Source: Lachnospiraceae bacterium (GTDB taxonomy: Bacteria > Bacillota > Clostridia > Lachnospirales > Lachnospiraceae). From it: a stretch of 64,000 bases of DNA. The notes beneath the pieces were generated by a model. That model saw only the letters and a list, made by a program, of their open reading frames with translations. It did no database searches and was not told the origin of the DNA. Below are positions 24,293 through 34,018 of the stretch, piece by piece (positions within the stretch are counted from its first letter, which is position 1; each line of letters opens with the position of its first letter). The DNA lies in the NCBI GenBank assembly GCA_017615545.1, contig JAFZZY010000007.1:62001-126000 (forward strand), given 5' to 3'. The position numbers and the translations under genes are program-made.

Positions 24293-25624
24293 TTATTTTG
24301 CTTCTTTTTTCTCTTTTTTATTCGTCTTCTGAACCAGGAACAGGGAAAGCAGAAGGGCTACGACATACAGTGCGCATGTAACGTAGAGAACCATCTGATA
24401 ACCTTCCGGATTGAGCTTTTCATCGGGTGTACCGAAATGGGAAGTGATGAAGTTCGCCATTTGGTTACCGGTCAGACCTGCAAATGCCCACGCGGAAAGT
24501 GTGATACCGTGGATCGCGGAAATACTGCCCATTCCGTAGTGGTCGGAAAGCAAGGTCGGTACGTTCGAGAAACCGCCGCCGTATCCTGCATTGACCATGA
24601 ACAGAAGTGTCAGAACCAGGATGATCAGAAGAACATTGCCCTCTCCCTTACCGATACCGTTGGTAACGATAACGAGTGCCGTGCAGGCGATGGAGATGGT
24701 GAAGATCATCTTGTAGATGGTGTTACGATCCTTCATATAGTCAGCCCAGGTCGAGAAACCGAGACGGCCGCCGGCGTTGAAGATCGCGGATACCGTAGAG
24801 ATGATGCCTGCAGCACCTACCAGACCGATACACTCGACGATCTGCTTCTCCTGAGAGATCAGGGCGAGACCACAAGTGATGTTGATGTAGAACATAAGCC
24901 AGATACCGATGTAGTTGGTAAGGGGCTTTTTCTTGATGGTCGCGAAGGTCCCCTCTCCTTTAGCCTTCTTAGCGGGCTCGTGCCAACCTTCGGGCTTCGC
25001 CAGGAGCAGATGTCCTACGAACATCATTACGAAATATACACAGCCGAGGATGATGAACATCATCCAAACGCCGTCCTGTACCGGTGTGCCGTCTGCAAGC
25101 AGATACGGGCTCTTCTTACCGGTCTTCAGGATCATGGTCATGAACGGGCTGGCGATCGCCTTCGCTGCGCCGAAACCTGCAACGGAAAGACCGGTTGCAA
25201 GTCCCTTATGCTCGGAGAACCAAAGCATCAGAGTCTTTACGGGGCTCAGATAACCGGTTCCGAGACCTACGCCCATTACGAAACCATAGCTGAAATAGAT
25301 ACCAAGCAACGGAAGGATCGTTCCGTGATACTTCTCCATGCCGCCGAGTTTGATGAAGAAGCCTGTGCCGAGCATACCTGCGGTAAAGCAGATCGTCGCG
25401 ATCAGGGAAGACTTATGGATGTCCTTCTCAACGATATTTCCGAGGAAGGCTGCGCTCATGCCGAGGAAAAAGATGGCGAATGAGAATGCCCAGCCGACAT
25501 TGGATTTGGACTGGCCGATATACGTCGAGATCTCATTTGAGAACAGAGACCAACAGTATACCGTACCGATACTGCAATGGAGTAATAACGCCGGGATCGC
25601 TGCCCGTATCCATTTGTTGTTCAT
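24293..25624 (-). CDS. OFA-family major facilitator transporter
   Basis: A 443-residue 12-segment MFS protein. I start at the ATG 25624 (MNNKWIRAAIPALLLHCSIG), which has AGAAGG upstream. The first helix TVYCWSLFSNEIS, the loop GYLSPVKTLMLWFSEHKGLATGL and the segment GYGGGFSNVPTLLSDHYG match the oxalate/formate antiporter (OFA) family, frequent in anaerobes and near ribosomal or central-metabolism genes. The substrate is unknown: a small carboxylate is the family norm but cannot be read from sequence. It has its own promoter and no visible terminator, so it may read into rplU. Confidence 0.88.
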   Translation of the reverse strand: MNNKWIRAAIPALLLHCSIGTVYCWSLFSNEISTYIGQSKSNVGWAFSFAIFFLGMSAAFLGNIVEKDIHKSSLIATICFTAGMLGTGFFIKLGGMEKYHGTILPLLGIYFSYGFVMGVGLGTGYLSPVKTLMLWFSEHKGLATGLSVAGFGAAKAIASPFMTMILKTGKKSPYLLADGTPVQDGVWMMFIILGCVYFVMMFVGHLLLAKPEGWHEPAKKAKGEGTFATIKKKPLTNYIGIWLMFYINITCGLALISQEKQIVECIGLVGAAGIISTVSAIFNAGGRLGFSTWADYMKDRNTIYKMIFTISIACTALVIVTNGIGKGEGNVLLIILVLTLLFMVNAGYGGGFSNVPTLLSDHYGMGSISAIHGITLSAWAFAGLTGNQMANFITSHFGTPDEKLNPEGYQMVLYVTCALYVVALLLSLFLVQKTNKKEKKEAK

Positions 25625-25666
25625 ATCAGATAACCTTCTTTCTTGAAATAGCAAATGCCTTATATA

Positions 25667-25694
25667 TTATACTCTCTTTCATGGATTTGTCCAC
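25667..25694 (-). promoter_or_regulatory. Promoter of the OFA transporter
   Basis: On the minus strand, TGGACA (25694-25689), a 16-base spacer and TATAAT (25672-25667). It lies directly after the short RNase G gene. Confidence 0.75.
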
Positions 25695-25701
25695 TGTTTT
25701 T

Positions 25702-26943
25702 TTACATTTGCCCATTCGTTTGGCGGAAAACCTCGTGCAGAGGCTTGCGGACCTTCTGACGCGTGATCTCGACCAGGTCGAGTTTACTGATGCCGACGAG
25801 GGTCGTCTTCACAGGATCCTGCTCCAAGATGCTGCCCAGATACTTCATCAGTTCCGCTTTATCGTTTTTATCCGGCATATTGATAAAGTCGATCAAGATA
25901 ATGCCGGAGAGGTCCCTCAGTCGGATCTGGCGCGCAGCTTCGGCCGCCGCCTCGCGGTTGATCGAATAGATGTGCGTACGCATATCCTTTTTGTTGATCG
26001 CCTTGCCGGTGTTGACGTCGATCACGGTCAATGCTTCGGTGGGCTCGACAACAAGATAAGCGCCGGAGTTCAGCCAAACACGTTTCCGCAGGGCGTCTTC
26101 GAGCACGCGGTCAATGTTGTACAGGGCCGCCGCGGATGCATCCTGCAAAAGTGTAAGTTTCTCTTCCGGGAAATGATACTCACCGATCAGATACTCTTTC
26201 ATCTGCGCATATAAGGTTTCATCATCCGTGACGATCTCGTCATATTCATCGAGGGACCGCATGTCGCGCAGATCGCTCAGCCACAGCGGGCTCGGCATGT
26301 ATACACAGGAAAACGGCGTACGGAACGGCGCGGCATCCAAAACCGACTTGCAGACCTCGGTCAGGTGACGGATCTCGTCAGCCACTTCACTCTCATCGGC
26401 CTCATAGGCGTTCGTCCGAAGTATAATGCCGTAGGATGTGCTCTTGTAAGGCTCCAGAGCGGTCCGTATCCGGGTTTTCCACTCATTGTCCGTGATCTTC
26501 TTGCTTATCGACAAAGCGTCGGAATCCGGCACGATGACGGCATAGCGTCCCGGGAAGGACAGGTGCGTCGTCAGGGAAGCCGGCTTCGTTTTGATCGGTT
26601 CTCTATGGATCTGGACCAGGATCTCATCGCCCGGGCAGACCTTATTCGGATTATTTCGCTTGATAAAATACGGTTTGAAGTCCGGTGCGTTCACGTTCGG
26701 CTCCAGGTCATCCAGAGGCAGGAAGCAATTCGTCGGGCCGGAACCGTCGGGCGCATTTCCGATATTGACAAAGGCTGCATTCAGGTTCGTCACGATGTTC
26801 GTGACCTTGCCGATATACATGGCGCCGATCGTATAAAAGCGCTCGCTCTCATCCGAATCGTACACATTCAGTTCGCGCACGCTCTGCCCGTCGCTCAGCA
26901 CGGAAAGGATCTTGTCGTCTTTGCGGATCACGATGCGCTTCAT
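25702..26943 (-). CDS. rng: RNase E/G-family ribonuclease, short form
   Basis: A 413-residue endoribonuclease of the RNase G group. It has an S1-like RNA-binding domain (about 38-125) and the catalytic DNase-I-like region with both metal-binding aspartates, D309 (VIDVNTGK) and D352 (ILIDFINM). The protein stops at TRQKVRKPLHEVFRQTNGQM, exactly where the zinc-link (CxxC) and the C-terminal small domain should begin. These mediate dimer and tetramer formation in E. coli RNase E/G, so quaternary structure here may differ. The start overlaps the preceding gene by four bases (ATGA) with GGGAG upstream. Confidence 0.88.
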   Translation of the reverse strand: MKRIVIRKDDKILSVLSDGQSVRELNVYDSDESERFYTIGAMYIGKVTNIVTNLNAAFVNIGNAPDGSGPTNCFLPLDDLEPNVNAPDFKPYFIKRNNPNKVCPGDEILVQIHREPIKTKPASLTTHLSFPGRYAVIVPDSDALSISKKITDNEWKTRIRTALEPYKSTSYGIILRTNAYEADESEVADEIRHLTEVCKSVLDAAPFRTPFSCVYMPSPLWLSDLRDMRSLDEYDEIVTDDETLYAQMKEYLIGEYHFPEEKLTLLQDASAAALYNIDRVLEDALRKRVWLNSGAYLVVEPTEALTVIDVNTGKAINKKDMRTHIYSINREAAAEAARQIRLRDLSGIILIDFINMPDKNDKAELMKYLGSILEQDPVKTTLVGISKLDLVEITRQKVRKPLHEVFRQTNGQM

Positions 26944-27656
26944 GACAGGCTCCCTTCCGCGAGCTCATCGCCCATATCTTCGAGGGATATGAAGCCGCCG
27001 TTCTCGTCGTCTGCATAAAGCTCGATCCGGTGGATACGGAGTTTATTGCCCGGATCCGGGAACGTTTCGGGAAATGCCGCACAGAAGGTACGGAACACCA
27101 GGTCCGGTTTGATGTTGATCTCGGAACCGGTCGACACGCGAAGATACAGCCGGTCCTCTTCCATCCGGCTGTCCAAAATGTGCGGTTTGATATCGAGGGT
27201 CGTCTCCCCTTTTTTGGATTCTTTAGTTGCGAGGATCTCGGGCTTCTGCAAGAATTCATTCCAGAGCTGCGAAGCATTTTCCGGGAACTTCTTACGGCCT
27301 TCGATCCAAAGCATGTAATCCGCAGCCTTGATCACGGACATGCCGCCCTTCGCCTTTTCGGGCAGGACGCGGTAACTCAGCACCTTCAGACCGTCGGTCA
27401 TGACTTCGTTCAAGCGACGTACGCTTTCTTCGGATGAGTACGTATCGTAGACCTGAATATCGACATATTCGCCCTCACTGCTCATGCCCAGGCCGAGCGG
27501 CTGCGCGAAACTCATGATCTGGTGCGGCGAATAACCGCCCGTATAAGAGATCGGGATGCCGGCGCGGCGCATGGCCTTCTGGAAGAAACGCATGACATCC
27601 AGATGTCCGATATAAACCAGGGATCCGTATTTGGCAAATTTAATTCTTACGTTCAA
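26940..27656 (-). CDS. Radical-SAM-associated DUF2344 (TIGR03936-type) protein
   Basis: A 238-residue protein with the family pattern RIKFAKYGSLVYIGHLDVMRFFQKAMRRAGIP and SYTGGYSPHQIMSFAQPLGLG. It always accompanies the B12-binding radical SAM protein found directly upstream here. Its function is unknown; the partner and the RNase G downstream suggest an RNA-related or cofactor-related role. Translation starts at TTG (27656) behind GGAGGG, and the first 17 bases overlap the end of the radical SAM gene. Confidence 0.88.
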   Translation of the reverse strand: MNVRIKFAKYGSLVYIGHLDVMRFFQKAMRRAGIPISYTGGYSPHQIMSFAQPLGLGMSSEGEYVDIQVYDTYSSEESVRRLNEVMTDGLKVLSYRVLPEKAKGGMSVIKAADYMLWIEGRKKFPENASQLWNEFLQKPEILATKESKKGETTLDIKPHILDSRMEEDRLYLRVSTGSEINIKPDLVFRTFCAAFPETFPDPGNKLRIHRIELYADDENGGFISLEDMGDELAEGSLS

Positions 27657-29574
27657 CGCAGATCCCTCCTTCGAAACTTCCGACTCCGCAGCCGGAACAT
27701 TGCTTGCGACAGTTAAACGTTACCTCAGCGCGCTGTGCCTTCTCCCACTCGCGGATCAGGAAGCGCTTGGAAACGCCGGTATCGATGAAATCCCACGGAA
27801 GCAGTTCATCCGTCGAGCGTTCACGTGTATTGTAGAAGTCGATGGAAACGCCGCATTCGTCGAAGGCTTCCATCCAGACATCATTCTTGTAGTATTCCGA
27901 CCAGGCATCGAAGATGCAACCCTTCTCGTACGCTTTTACGATGACGGGGGCGATCCTGCGGTCGCCACGGGCCAGCACTCCTTCGAGGACGGTCAGATCC
28001 GCCTCATGCCAGTTGTACTTCATGCTCTTCGAGTTGAGCATTTCCCCGAATTTATGGCGGACAATGCGTGCGCGGTTCAGAAATTCTTCTTTCGTGCACA
28101 TGGGTACCCACTGGAACGGGGTGAAAGGCTTCGGTACGAAGAAGGACGAGCTGGCAACGATCTGGACGCGACCGTTTCTCTTCTCTTTCGGGATCTCGTA
28201 ATAACGAGCTGCGATCTTATTACAAAGGATCGGGATGCCTTCCATATCTTCGACCGTTTCGGTCGGCAGGCCGAGCATGAAATACAGTTTAACGCGGGTC
28301 CAGCCGGCGTCGAACGCCTGTCCGGAACCGTTGATGATATCCTCTTCCGTCAGACCTTTATTGATGACGTTACGCAGGCGCTGTGTGCCCGCTTCCGGTG
28401 CAAAGGTGACCGAACTCTTGCGGATATCCTGCACCTTACTCATAACGTCGAGGGAAAATGCATCGATACGCAGGGAAGGCAGGGAGATATTGACCCCCTG
28501 ATCCTTATATGTGTCGATTAAGTAGTTTACCAGCTCTTCCAAGTGTGAATAATCACTGGAAGAAAGGGAACTTAATGTGATCTCTTCGTGTCCGGTCGAT
28601 GTCAGAAGCTCAAGCGCGTTTTTCTTCAGGAAGTCCAGACTGCGCTCACGGACCGGACGGTAGATCATTCCCGCCTGGCAGAAACGGCAGCCGCGGATAC
28701 AACCACGCTGGATCTCGAGCGTAACTTTATCCTGGGTCGCTTTGATAAAAGGCACGATCGGATGATTCGGATAGTAAGTGTCGCTCATATCCTTCACGAT
28801 CTCTTTGCGGATCTTCTTCGGAATATCGTCGTAGATCGGTTCGAAGGAACGAATGGTACCATCGAGGAGCGGATCCGGAGCCGGATGCTCTTCGTCGTAA
28901 TACTCTACTTCATAAAGCGCGGGAACATACATTCCCGGAACCTTCGCGATCGCATGAAGGATCTCTGCACGGCTCTTCTTTGCGGCGCGCATCTCCTTAT
29001 ACAGGTCCATGATCTCGTAATAACGGGTCTCTCCTTCGCCCATGTAGAAGAAATCAAAGAACGGGGCCAGAGGCTCCGGATTATACGAACAGGGACCGCC
29101 TCCGACCACGATGGGGTCATCTTCGGTCCTATCTTTTGCATTGATCGGGATCCCGGACAGATCGAGGATCTGCAGGATGTTTGTGTAACACATTTCGTAC
29201 TGCAAGGTGATCCCGAGAAAATCAAAGTCCTTGATGGGCAGCTGACTCTCTACGCCGAACAGGCGGATGTTGTTTTCACGCATCACCTTATCCATGTCCG
29301 GCCACGGGCTGTACACACGGTCGCAATATACGTCTTCCCTGCGATTGAACATATCGTACAGGATCTGGATGCCCAAATGCGACATACCGATCTCATACAC
29401 GTCCGGAAAGCACATACAAAACAGGACATCGACGGATTTGGGATCCTTCGATGCCGCATTGACTTCGTTTCCGATATAGCGGGCCGGCTTTTCGATCGAG
29501 AGAAGGATCTCTTCGGGAACGGCCAGGTTTCTCTTTTCGGAAAATGCGATGGTTTCGTTTACACTTGTCTTCAT
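27640..29574 (-). CDS. B12-binding radical SAM protein (TIGR03960-type)
   Basis: A 644-residue protein with an N-terminal cobalamin-binding-like domain (about 50-190) and a radical SAM core whose 4Fe-4S motif is C292-x3-C296-x2-C299 (RGCIRGCRFCQAGM). The C-terminal tail has clustered cysteines (CRKQCSGCGVGSFEGGIC) that could bind another metal cluster. Members form an operon with DUF2344 and often rng, as here; the reaction is not established. GGAGGTTTC precedes the ATG. It follows the his operon after a hairpin-containing 58-base gap. Confidence 0.9.
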   Translation of the reverse strand: MKTSVNETIAFSEKRNLAVPEEILLSIEKPARYIGNEVNAASKDPKSVDVLFCMCFPDVYEIGMSHLGIQILYDMFNRREDVYCDRVYSPWPDMDKVMRENNIRLFGVESQLPIKDFDFLGITLQYEMCYTNILQILDLSGIPINAKDRTEDDPIVVGGGPCSYNPEPLAPFFDFFYMGEGETRYYEIMDLYKEMRAAKKSRAEILHAIAKVPGMYVPALYEVEYYDEEHPAPDPLLDGTIRSFEPIYDDIPKKIRKEIVKDMSDTYYPNHPIVPFIKATQDKVTLEIQRGCIRGCRFCQAGMIYRPVRERSLDFLKKNALELLTSTGHEEITLSSLSSSDYSHLEELVNYLIDTYKDQGVNISLPSLRIDAFSLDVMSKVQDIRKSSVTFAPEAGTQRLRNVINKGLTEEDIINGSGQAFDAGWTRVKLYFMLGLPTETVEDMEGIPILCNKIAARYYEIPKEKRNGRVQIVASSSFFVPKPFTPFQWVPMCTKEEFLNRARIVRHKFGEMLNSKSMKYNWHEADLTVLEGVLARGDRRIAPVIVKAYEKGCIFDAWSEYYKNDVWMEAFDECGVSIDFYNTRERSTDELLPWDFIDTGVSKRFLIREWEKAQRAEVTFNCRKQCSGCGVGSFEGGICVERKN

Positions 29575-29593
29575 GAAACCTCCATGCGGTTAG

Positions 29594-29621
29594 CGGGCAT
29601 GTGCAAAAAGCAACATGCCCG
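29594..29621 (-). repeat. Hairpin between hisIE and the radical SAM gene
   Basis: CGGGCATGT (29594-29602) and ACATGCCCG (29613-29621) are perfect inverted arms. On the minus strand the T-run lies in the loop, and no T-run follows the 3' arm, so it is not a standard terminator. It may be an mRNA processing or stability element. Confidence 0.55.
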
Positions 29622-29632
29622 TCGTGAAAAAC

Positions 29633-30706
29633 TTATCTATTCGCTAACTCGATCATAATATCTTCGAGCGATACTCCTTTATCTGCCATCAATACGAGGG
29701 CGTGATACAGGAAGTCGGCGATCTCGTATTTGATCTCTTCCGGGTCGGGGTTTTTCGCTGCGATGACGATCTCGGTCGCTTCTTCTCCGACTTTCTTCAG
29801 GATCTTGTCGATGCCCTTATCAAAGAGGTAATTGGTATAGGAGCCTTCCTTCGGGTTGGCTTTGCGATCCTGGATGATCGCCATGACATCTGCCAAAACG
29901 TGGTTCGGATCTACGGCAACCGAAGGCTTTTCAAGCACTTTGTTGAAGAAGCAGCTCACTGCGCCGGTGTGGCAAGCGGGACCGACCGGATAAACCTTAG
30001 CCAGTAAAGTATCCTTATCGCAGTCCAGGTACAGGCTCTTTACATACTGGAAGTTTCCGCTGGTCAGACCCTTCACCCACAGTTCTTTACGGCTGCGGGA
30101 ATAGTAAGTCATGATGCCGGTCGAGATGGTCTTCTCGAAGGCTTCACGGTCCATGTATGCGACCATCAGTACTTCGTTAGTGCGGTAGTCCTGCGTTACA
30201 ACAGGAAGCATGCCCTGCTCGTTGAGTTTGCATTCGTCCCAGGAAGCATTGACCGTGATCTCGTAAGCGGGAAGACCGATCGTATTCAGATCCTCGCCGT
30301 TCGCAACGGCAACGTCGATCTTCGAAACGGGCGCAACTTTCACGCGCTCCTCGCCGAAACGGGCAACACCCTCTTTATATGCTTCCATCTCCTGCTCACT
30401 CGCTTCGTCACAGAATACGAAGATCGCGCCGGCATAGATGTACTTCTTGATATCTTCAAAACGGAGGATATTGCCGCAGATGGCTGCCGGCATATCGCTC
30501 GCCTGGATCATATGCTTTGCAGTGTGGATCGCAAGATCATTTTCCGCGTCACCCTCGGAGATGTTTTTCAGGATCATGTAGCCGACGCCGTCATTACGAA
30601 GGCGGGCCGCCGTCTCCATCGCATCCTGCCACTCGGCCGTTGCGGTCGCGCGGACCTTCTCACCTTTGATGTATAAAAAAGCAGTCTTTTCCTGTGCTTT
30701 CTGCAT
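29633..30706 (-). CDS. hisI: HisIE with an N-terminal HisF/HisA-like half-barrel
   Basis: A 357-residue fusion catalysing steps 2 and 3 of histidine synthesis. Residues 155-255 are phosphoribosyl-AMP cyclohydrolase ([37 protein letters not shown]). Residues 265-355 are phosphoribosyl-ATP pyrophosphatase ([24 protein letters not shown]). Residues 1-150 resemble half of a HisF/HisA barrel ([34 protein letters not shown]) but lack the catalytic DVKDG-type aspartate, so this part is probably structural or regulatory. Such N-terminal extensions are known in Lachnospiraceae. GAGG precedes the ATG. It is the last his gene in the operon. Confidence 0.9.
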   Translation of the reverse strand: MQKAQEKTAFLYIKGEKVRATATAEWQDAMETAARLRNDGVGYMILKNISEGDAENDLAIHTAKHMIQASDMPAAICGNILRFEDIKKYIYAGAIFVFCDEASEQEMEAYKEGVARFGEERVKVAPVSKIDVAVANGEDLNTIGLPAYEITVNASWDECKLNEQGMLPVVTQDYRTNEVLMVAYMDREAFEKTISTGIMTYYSRSRKELWVKGLTSGNFQYVKSLYLDCDKDTLLAKVYPVGPACHTGAVSCFFNKVLEKPSVAVDPNHVLADVMAIIQDRKANPKEGSYTNYLFDKGIDKILKKVGEEATEIVIAAKNPDPEEIKYEIADFLYHALVLMADKGVSLEDIMIELANR

Positions 30707-30718
30707 AGAACTTCATCC

Positions 30719-31441
30719 TCAATTCTTTTCGAACTTATCAATGGCCTCTTTCAGGTCAATGCGTTTCTCATATAATGCTTTACCGATGATGGCACCGTGG
30801 ATCTTCGCGTCGCTGATGGCCTGCAGGTCATCCATACAGGACATACCGCCGGAAGCGATGATATCGAGACCGGACGCATCGGACAATGTTTTCGTCGCCG
30901 ATACGTTAGGACCGGTCAGCATGCCGTCTTTCGAGATATCGGTGTAAACGACGGTGCGGACGCCGTAGACCTTCATCTGCAGTGCGAGTTCAATGGCGGA
31001 AATATTGCTCACGTCCACCCAGCCCTGGGTCGCTACCAGACCGTTCTTCGCGTCGATACCGCAAACGACATGGGAAGGGCCGAAACTGTCGACCATCTTC
31101 TTCAGCAGTTTCGGATCGGTCACGGCCTTCGTTCCAACGATGCCGCGGAATACGCCCATGTTCAGGACCTCTTCCATGTCAGCCAGGCTGCGGATGCCGC
31201 CGCCGAGCTGTACGGGCACATGGACCGAACGAACGATCTCACAAATGACATCACGATTGACCCCGCGGCCCAAAAGCGCGCCGTCGAGGTCAACCAGATG
31301 GATAAAGGATGCACCGGCCGCCTCCCAAGCGAGGGCGACTTCGACCGGATTCTCCGAATATACCTGGACCTGGTCAAACAGGCCCTGTTTTAAACGGACA
31401 CATTTTTTGTCCTTGATATCTATCGCGGGATATAACTGCAT
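30719..31441 (-). CDS. hisA: ProFAR isomerase HisA
   Basis: A 240-residue TIM barrel. The correct ATG is 31441 (MQLYPAIDIKDKKCVRL), one base inside the hisB stop (TAATG), with GGGAG upstream; a frame open to 31534 belongs to hisB's shadow. The two catalytic aspartates are in AIDIKD and VVYTDISKDGM. The phosphate-binding motifs VQLGGGIRS and IIASGGMSC are intact. Four-base-tight packing shows translational coupling. Confidence 0.96.
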   Translation of the reverse strand: MQLYPAIDIKDKKCVRLKQGLFDQVQVYSENPVEVALAWEAAGASFIHLVDLDGALLGRGVNRDVICEIVRSVHVPVQLGGGIRSLADMEEVLNMGVFRGIVGTKAVTDPKLLKKMVDSFGPSHVVCGIDAKNGLVATQGWVDVSNISAIELALQMKVYGVRTVVYTDISKDGMLTGPNVSATKTLSDASGLDIIASGGMSCMDDLQAISDAKIHGAIIGKALYEKRIDLKEAIDKFEKN

Positions 31442-32025
31442 TACAGGGCTCCCTTCGTAGACAATACGCCGTCGATGCGATCGTCGATCATGGTCGCCTG
31501 ATCCAGCGCTTTGGCAAATGCTTTGAATACGCACTCACAGATGTGGTGATTATTCGTGCCGTTCAGAAGCTTGATGTGAATGTTCATGCCTGCGGAATAA
31601 CTCAGGGCATAGAAGAATTCACGCGTCATCTCGGTATCATACTCACCGATCCGGGGTGTGGTAAACTCCACGTCAAAGTTCAGATACGGACGACCGGAAA
31701 AATCGATCGCGCACATGACCAGCGCCTCATCCATCGGGATGATCGCAGAACCGAAGCGCTTCATGGAAGCCTTATCTCCCACTGCGTTTAAGATCGCCTG
31801 GCCCAGAACGATGCCGGTATCTTCTACTGTGTGGTGACAGTCCACGTAGGTGTCGCCGTCAGCATTGACCGTAAGATCGAATAAGCCATGTCTCGCAAAA
31901 CTGTTTAACATGTGATCGAAAAAGCCGATGTGGGTATCCACGTCCGCTGTTCCGTTGCCGTCGATAGCGATCGAGATCTCGATATTGGTTTCCTTCGTGT
32001 ATCGGGATACGGTTGCGTTTCTCAT
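31441..32025 (-). CDS. hisB: Imidazoleglycerol-phosphate dehydratase
   Basis: A 194-residue monofunctional dehydratase with the metal-binding histidine clusters FFDHMLNSFARHGLFDL, DCHHTVEDTGIVLG, and HHICECVFKAFAKAL. No phosphatase domain is fused, as expected in Firmicutes. AGGAGG precedes the ATG. Confidence 0.97.
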   Translation of the reverse strand: MRNATVSRYTKETNIEISIAIDGNGTADVDTHIGFFDHMLNSFARHGLFDLTVNADGDTYVDCHHTVEDTGIVLGQAILNAVGDKASMKRFGSAIIPMDEALVMCAIDFSGRPYLNFDVEFTTPRIGEYDTEMTREFFYALSYSAGMNIHIKLLNGTNNHHICECVFKAFAKALDQATMIDDRIDGVLSTKGAL

Positions 32026-32050
32026 AGCATGCCTCCTAACTTGTTATCTT

Positions 32051-33349
32051 TTATTTCTCGTCCTCAAAGCGTACTTTGATGGAATTTGCGTGTGCGGTCA
32101 GGCGTTCTGCGTTTGCAAATGCCTGGATGTCGTCCTTCATCGGAGCCAGAGCTTCCTTCGAGAAGTAGATGATACTGGACTTCTTGATGTAGTCATCCAC
32201 GGAAAGCGGCGAGAAGAACTTTGCGGTACCGTTCGTCGGAAGGACGTGGTCCGGTCCTGCAAAATAGTCGCCGAGCGGCTCGCTGGAGTACTCGCCGAGG
32301 AAGATCGCGCCTGCGTTTTTGATCTTCGTCATGGTCAGGAACGGTTCCGCGGTCAGAATCTCTAAGTGCTCGGGAGCGATATCGTTGACCGTCTGGATGC
32401 CAGCCTTCATGTCCTCACAAACGAGGATGTAGCCGTAGTTATCCAGGGACTTCTCGATGATCTCCTTACGGGACAGCTCTTCGGTGAATTTCTTCACTTC
32501 TACGTCGACCTTTTCGGCCAATTCCATGCTGTCCGTTACGAGGATCGCGCTGGCGAGTACGTCGTGCTCCGCCTGGGACAGAAGGTCCGCGGCAACGAAA
32601 CGAGGAGTTGCCGTCTTATCCGCCAGAACTGTGATCTCACTGGGTCCGGCGATGCTGTCGATGGAAACGTGTCCGAATACGGCCTTCTTCGCGAGGGCTA
32701 CATAGATGTTACCGGGGCCGACGATCTTATCGACCTTCGGGATGGTCTCGGTTCCGTAAGCCATGGCTGCGATCGCCTGTGCGCCGCCGACCTTGTAGAT
32801 CTTCGTTGCGCCTGCGATGGTCGCTGCCGCGAGGATCACGGGATTTACCTTACCGTCTTTTCCCGGAGGGGTCGTCATAACGATCTCGGGAACGCCGGCT
32901 ACCTTCGCGGGAACCACGTTCATCAGAACGGTCGAGGAAAGCGGTGCCGTGCCGCCGGGCACATAGATGCCGACGCGGCCGATCGGGGTCACGCGCTGGC
33001 CGAGCAGGCTTCCGTCCTCTTTGGTGTCAAACCAGCTGTAACGAAGCTGCTTCGTGTGGAATTCGCGGATATTGGCCGCGGAACGCTGCATAACGCCCAT
33101 CAGCTCGGGATCCACGGACGCCAGAGCCTCGTCGATCTCTTCCTGTGTTACCAGCAGCTGATCAGCGGTCAGGTCTGCGCCGTCAAATTTCTTCGTAAAT
33201 GCAAGCACCGCTGCGTCACGGTTTGCCTTTACTTCCTTCAGGATCTCGGCAACGCGCTCTGCATAGGTGTCATACTGGTTCGGATCGCGCTTCAGCAGAT
33301 CCGAAAGGATATTCTTTTTATTCTCTTCGTTTAACTTGATGATTCTCAT
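32051..33349 (-). CDS. hisD: Histidinol dehydrogenase
   Basis: A 432-residue zinc and NAD enzyme performing the last two oxidations to histidine. The signatures are GVYVPGGTAPLSSTVLMNV, KVGGAQAIAAMAYGTE, VDKIVGPGNIYV, and AEHD (zinc ligands) with the late APEHLEI. AAAGGAG precedes the ATG. Length is normal. Confidence 0.97.
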   Translation of the reverse strand: MRIIKLNEENKKNILSDLLKRDPNQYDTYAERVAEILKEVKANRDAAVLAFTKKFDGADLTADQLLVTQEEIDEALASVDPELMGVMQRSAANIREFHTKQLRYSWFDTKEDGSLLGQRVTPIGRVGIYVPGGTAPLSSTVLMNVVPAKVAGVPEIVMTTPPGKDGKVNPVILAAATIAGATKIYKVGGAQAIAAMAYGTETIPKVDKIVGPGNIYVALAKKAVFGHVSIDSIAGPSEITVLADKTATPRFVAADLLSQAEHDVLASAILVTDSMELAEKVDVEVKKFTEELSRKEIIEKSLDNYGYILVCEDMKAGIQTVNDIAPEHLEILTAEPFLTMTKIKNAGAIFLGEYSSEPLGDYFAGPDHVLPTNGTAKFFSPLSVDDYIKKSSIIYFSKEALAPMKDDIQAFANAERLTAHANSIKVRFEDEK

Positions 33350-33368
33350 AGTATCTCCTTTATAAGGC

Positions 33369-34010
33369 TCAGCCTTCGATAAGCTTCTTTACGTCCTGGA
33401 TGATCTTCGTGATCCGCTCGTTCTCCATCTTCATGCTGACGCAGTTTACGACCATGCGCGCGGACAGAGGACAAACCTCTTCCAAAACGGTCAATCCGTT
33501 CTCGCGCAAGGTGGAACCGGTCTCGACGATATCGACGATGACCTCAGACAGGCCGACGATGGGCGCCAGCTCGACGGATCCGTTTAGTTTGATGATCTCG
33601 ACGGTCTGGTGCTTCTTGTTGTAGAAATAGTCCTTCGCGATCGCCGGATACTTCGTGGCAACGCGGATCAGTTCATGGTTCTGCAAATGGACGCGGGCAC
33701 TCTCGGGACCGCAAACACACATTCTGCATTTTCCGAATTTCAGATCGAGGACTTCGTACAGGCGACGTCCCTCTTCCAGGATCGTATCCTTTCCGACGAT
33801 GCCTACATCGGCCGCACCGTACTCTACGTAGGTCGGAACGTCCGTCGCCTTCGCCAGGAAGAACTTCATCTTCAGCTCTTCATTTACAAAGATCAGCTTG
33901 CGCGTTTTCTCGTCCTTCATCTCTTCGCAATGGATGCCGATGTTTTCGAACAGTTCCATCGCTTTCTTCGCCAGACGGCCTTTCGCAAGCGCAAATGTTA
34001 AATATTCCAT
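33369..34010 (-). CDS. hisG: ATP phosphoribosyltransferase catalytic subunit, short form
   Basis: A 213-residue short-form HisG, lacking the C-terminal regulatory domain and therefore dependent on HisZ, whose gene lies directly upstream. Motifs: [50 protein letters not shown] (the PRPP loop). It performs the first, feedback-regulated step of histidine synthesis. GAGG precedes the ATG, eight bases after hisZ. Confidence 0.96.
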   Translation of the reverse strand: MEYLTFALAKGRLAKKAMELFENIGIHCEEMKDEKTRKLIFVNEELKMKFFLAKATDVPTYVEYGAADVGIVGKDTILEEGRRLYEVLDLKFGKCRMCVCGPESARVHLQNHELIRVATKYPAIAKDYFYNKKHQTVEIIKLNGSVELAPIVGLSEVIVDIVETGSTLRENGLTVLEEVCPLSARMVVNCVSMKMENERITKIIQDVKKLIEG

Positions 34011-34018
34011 AGTCTACC

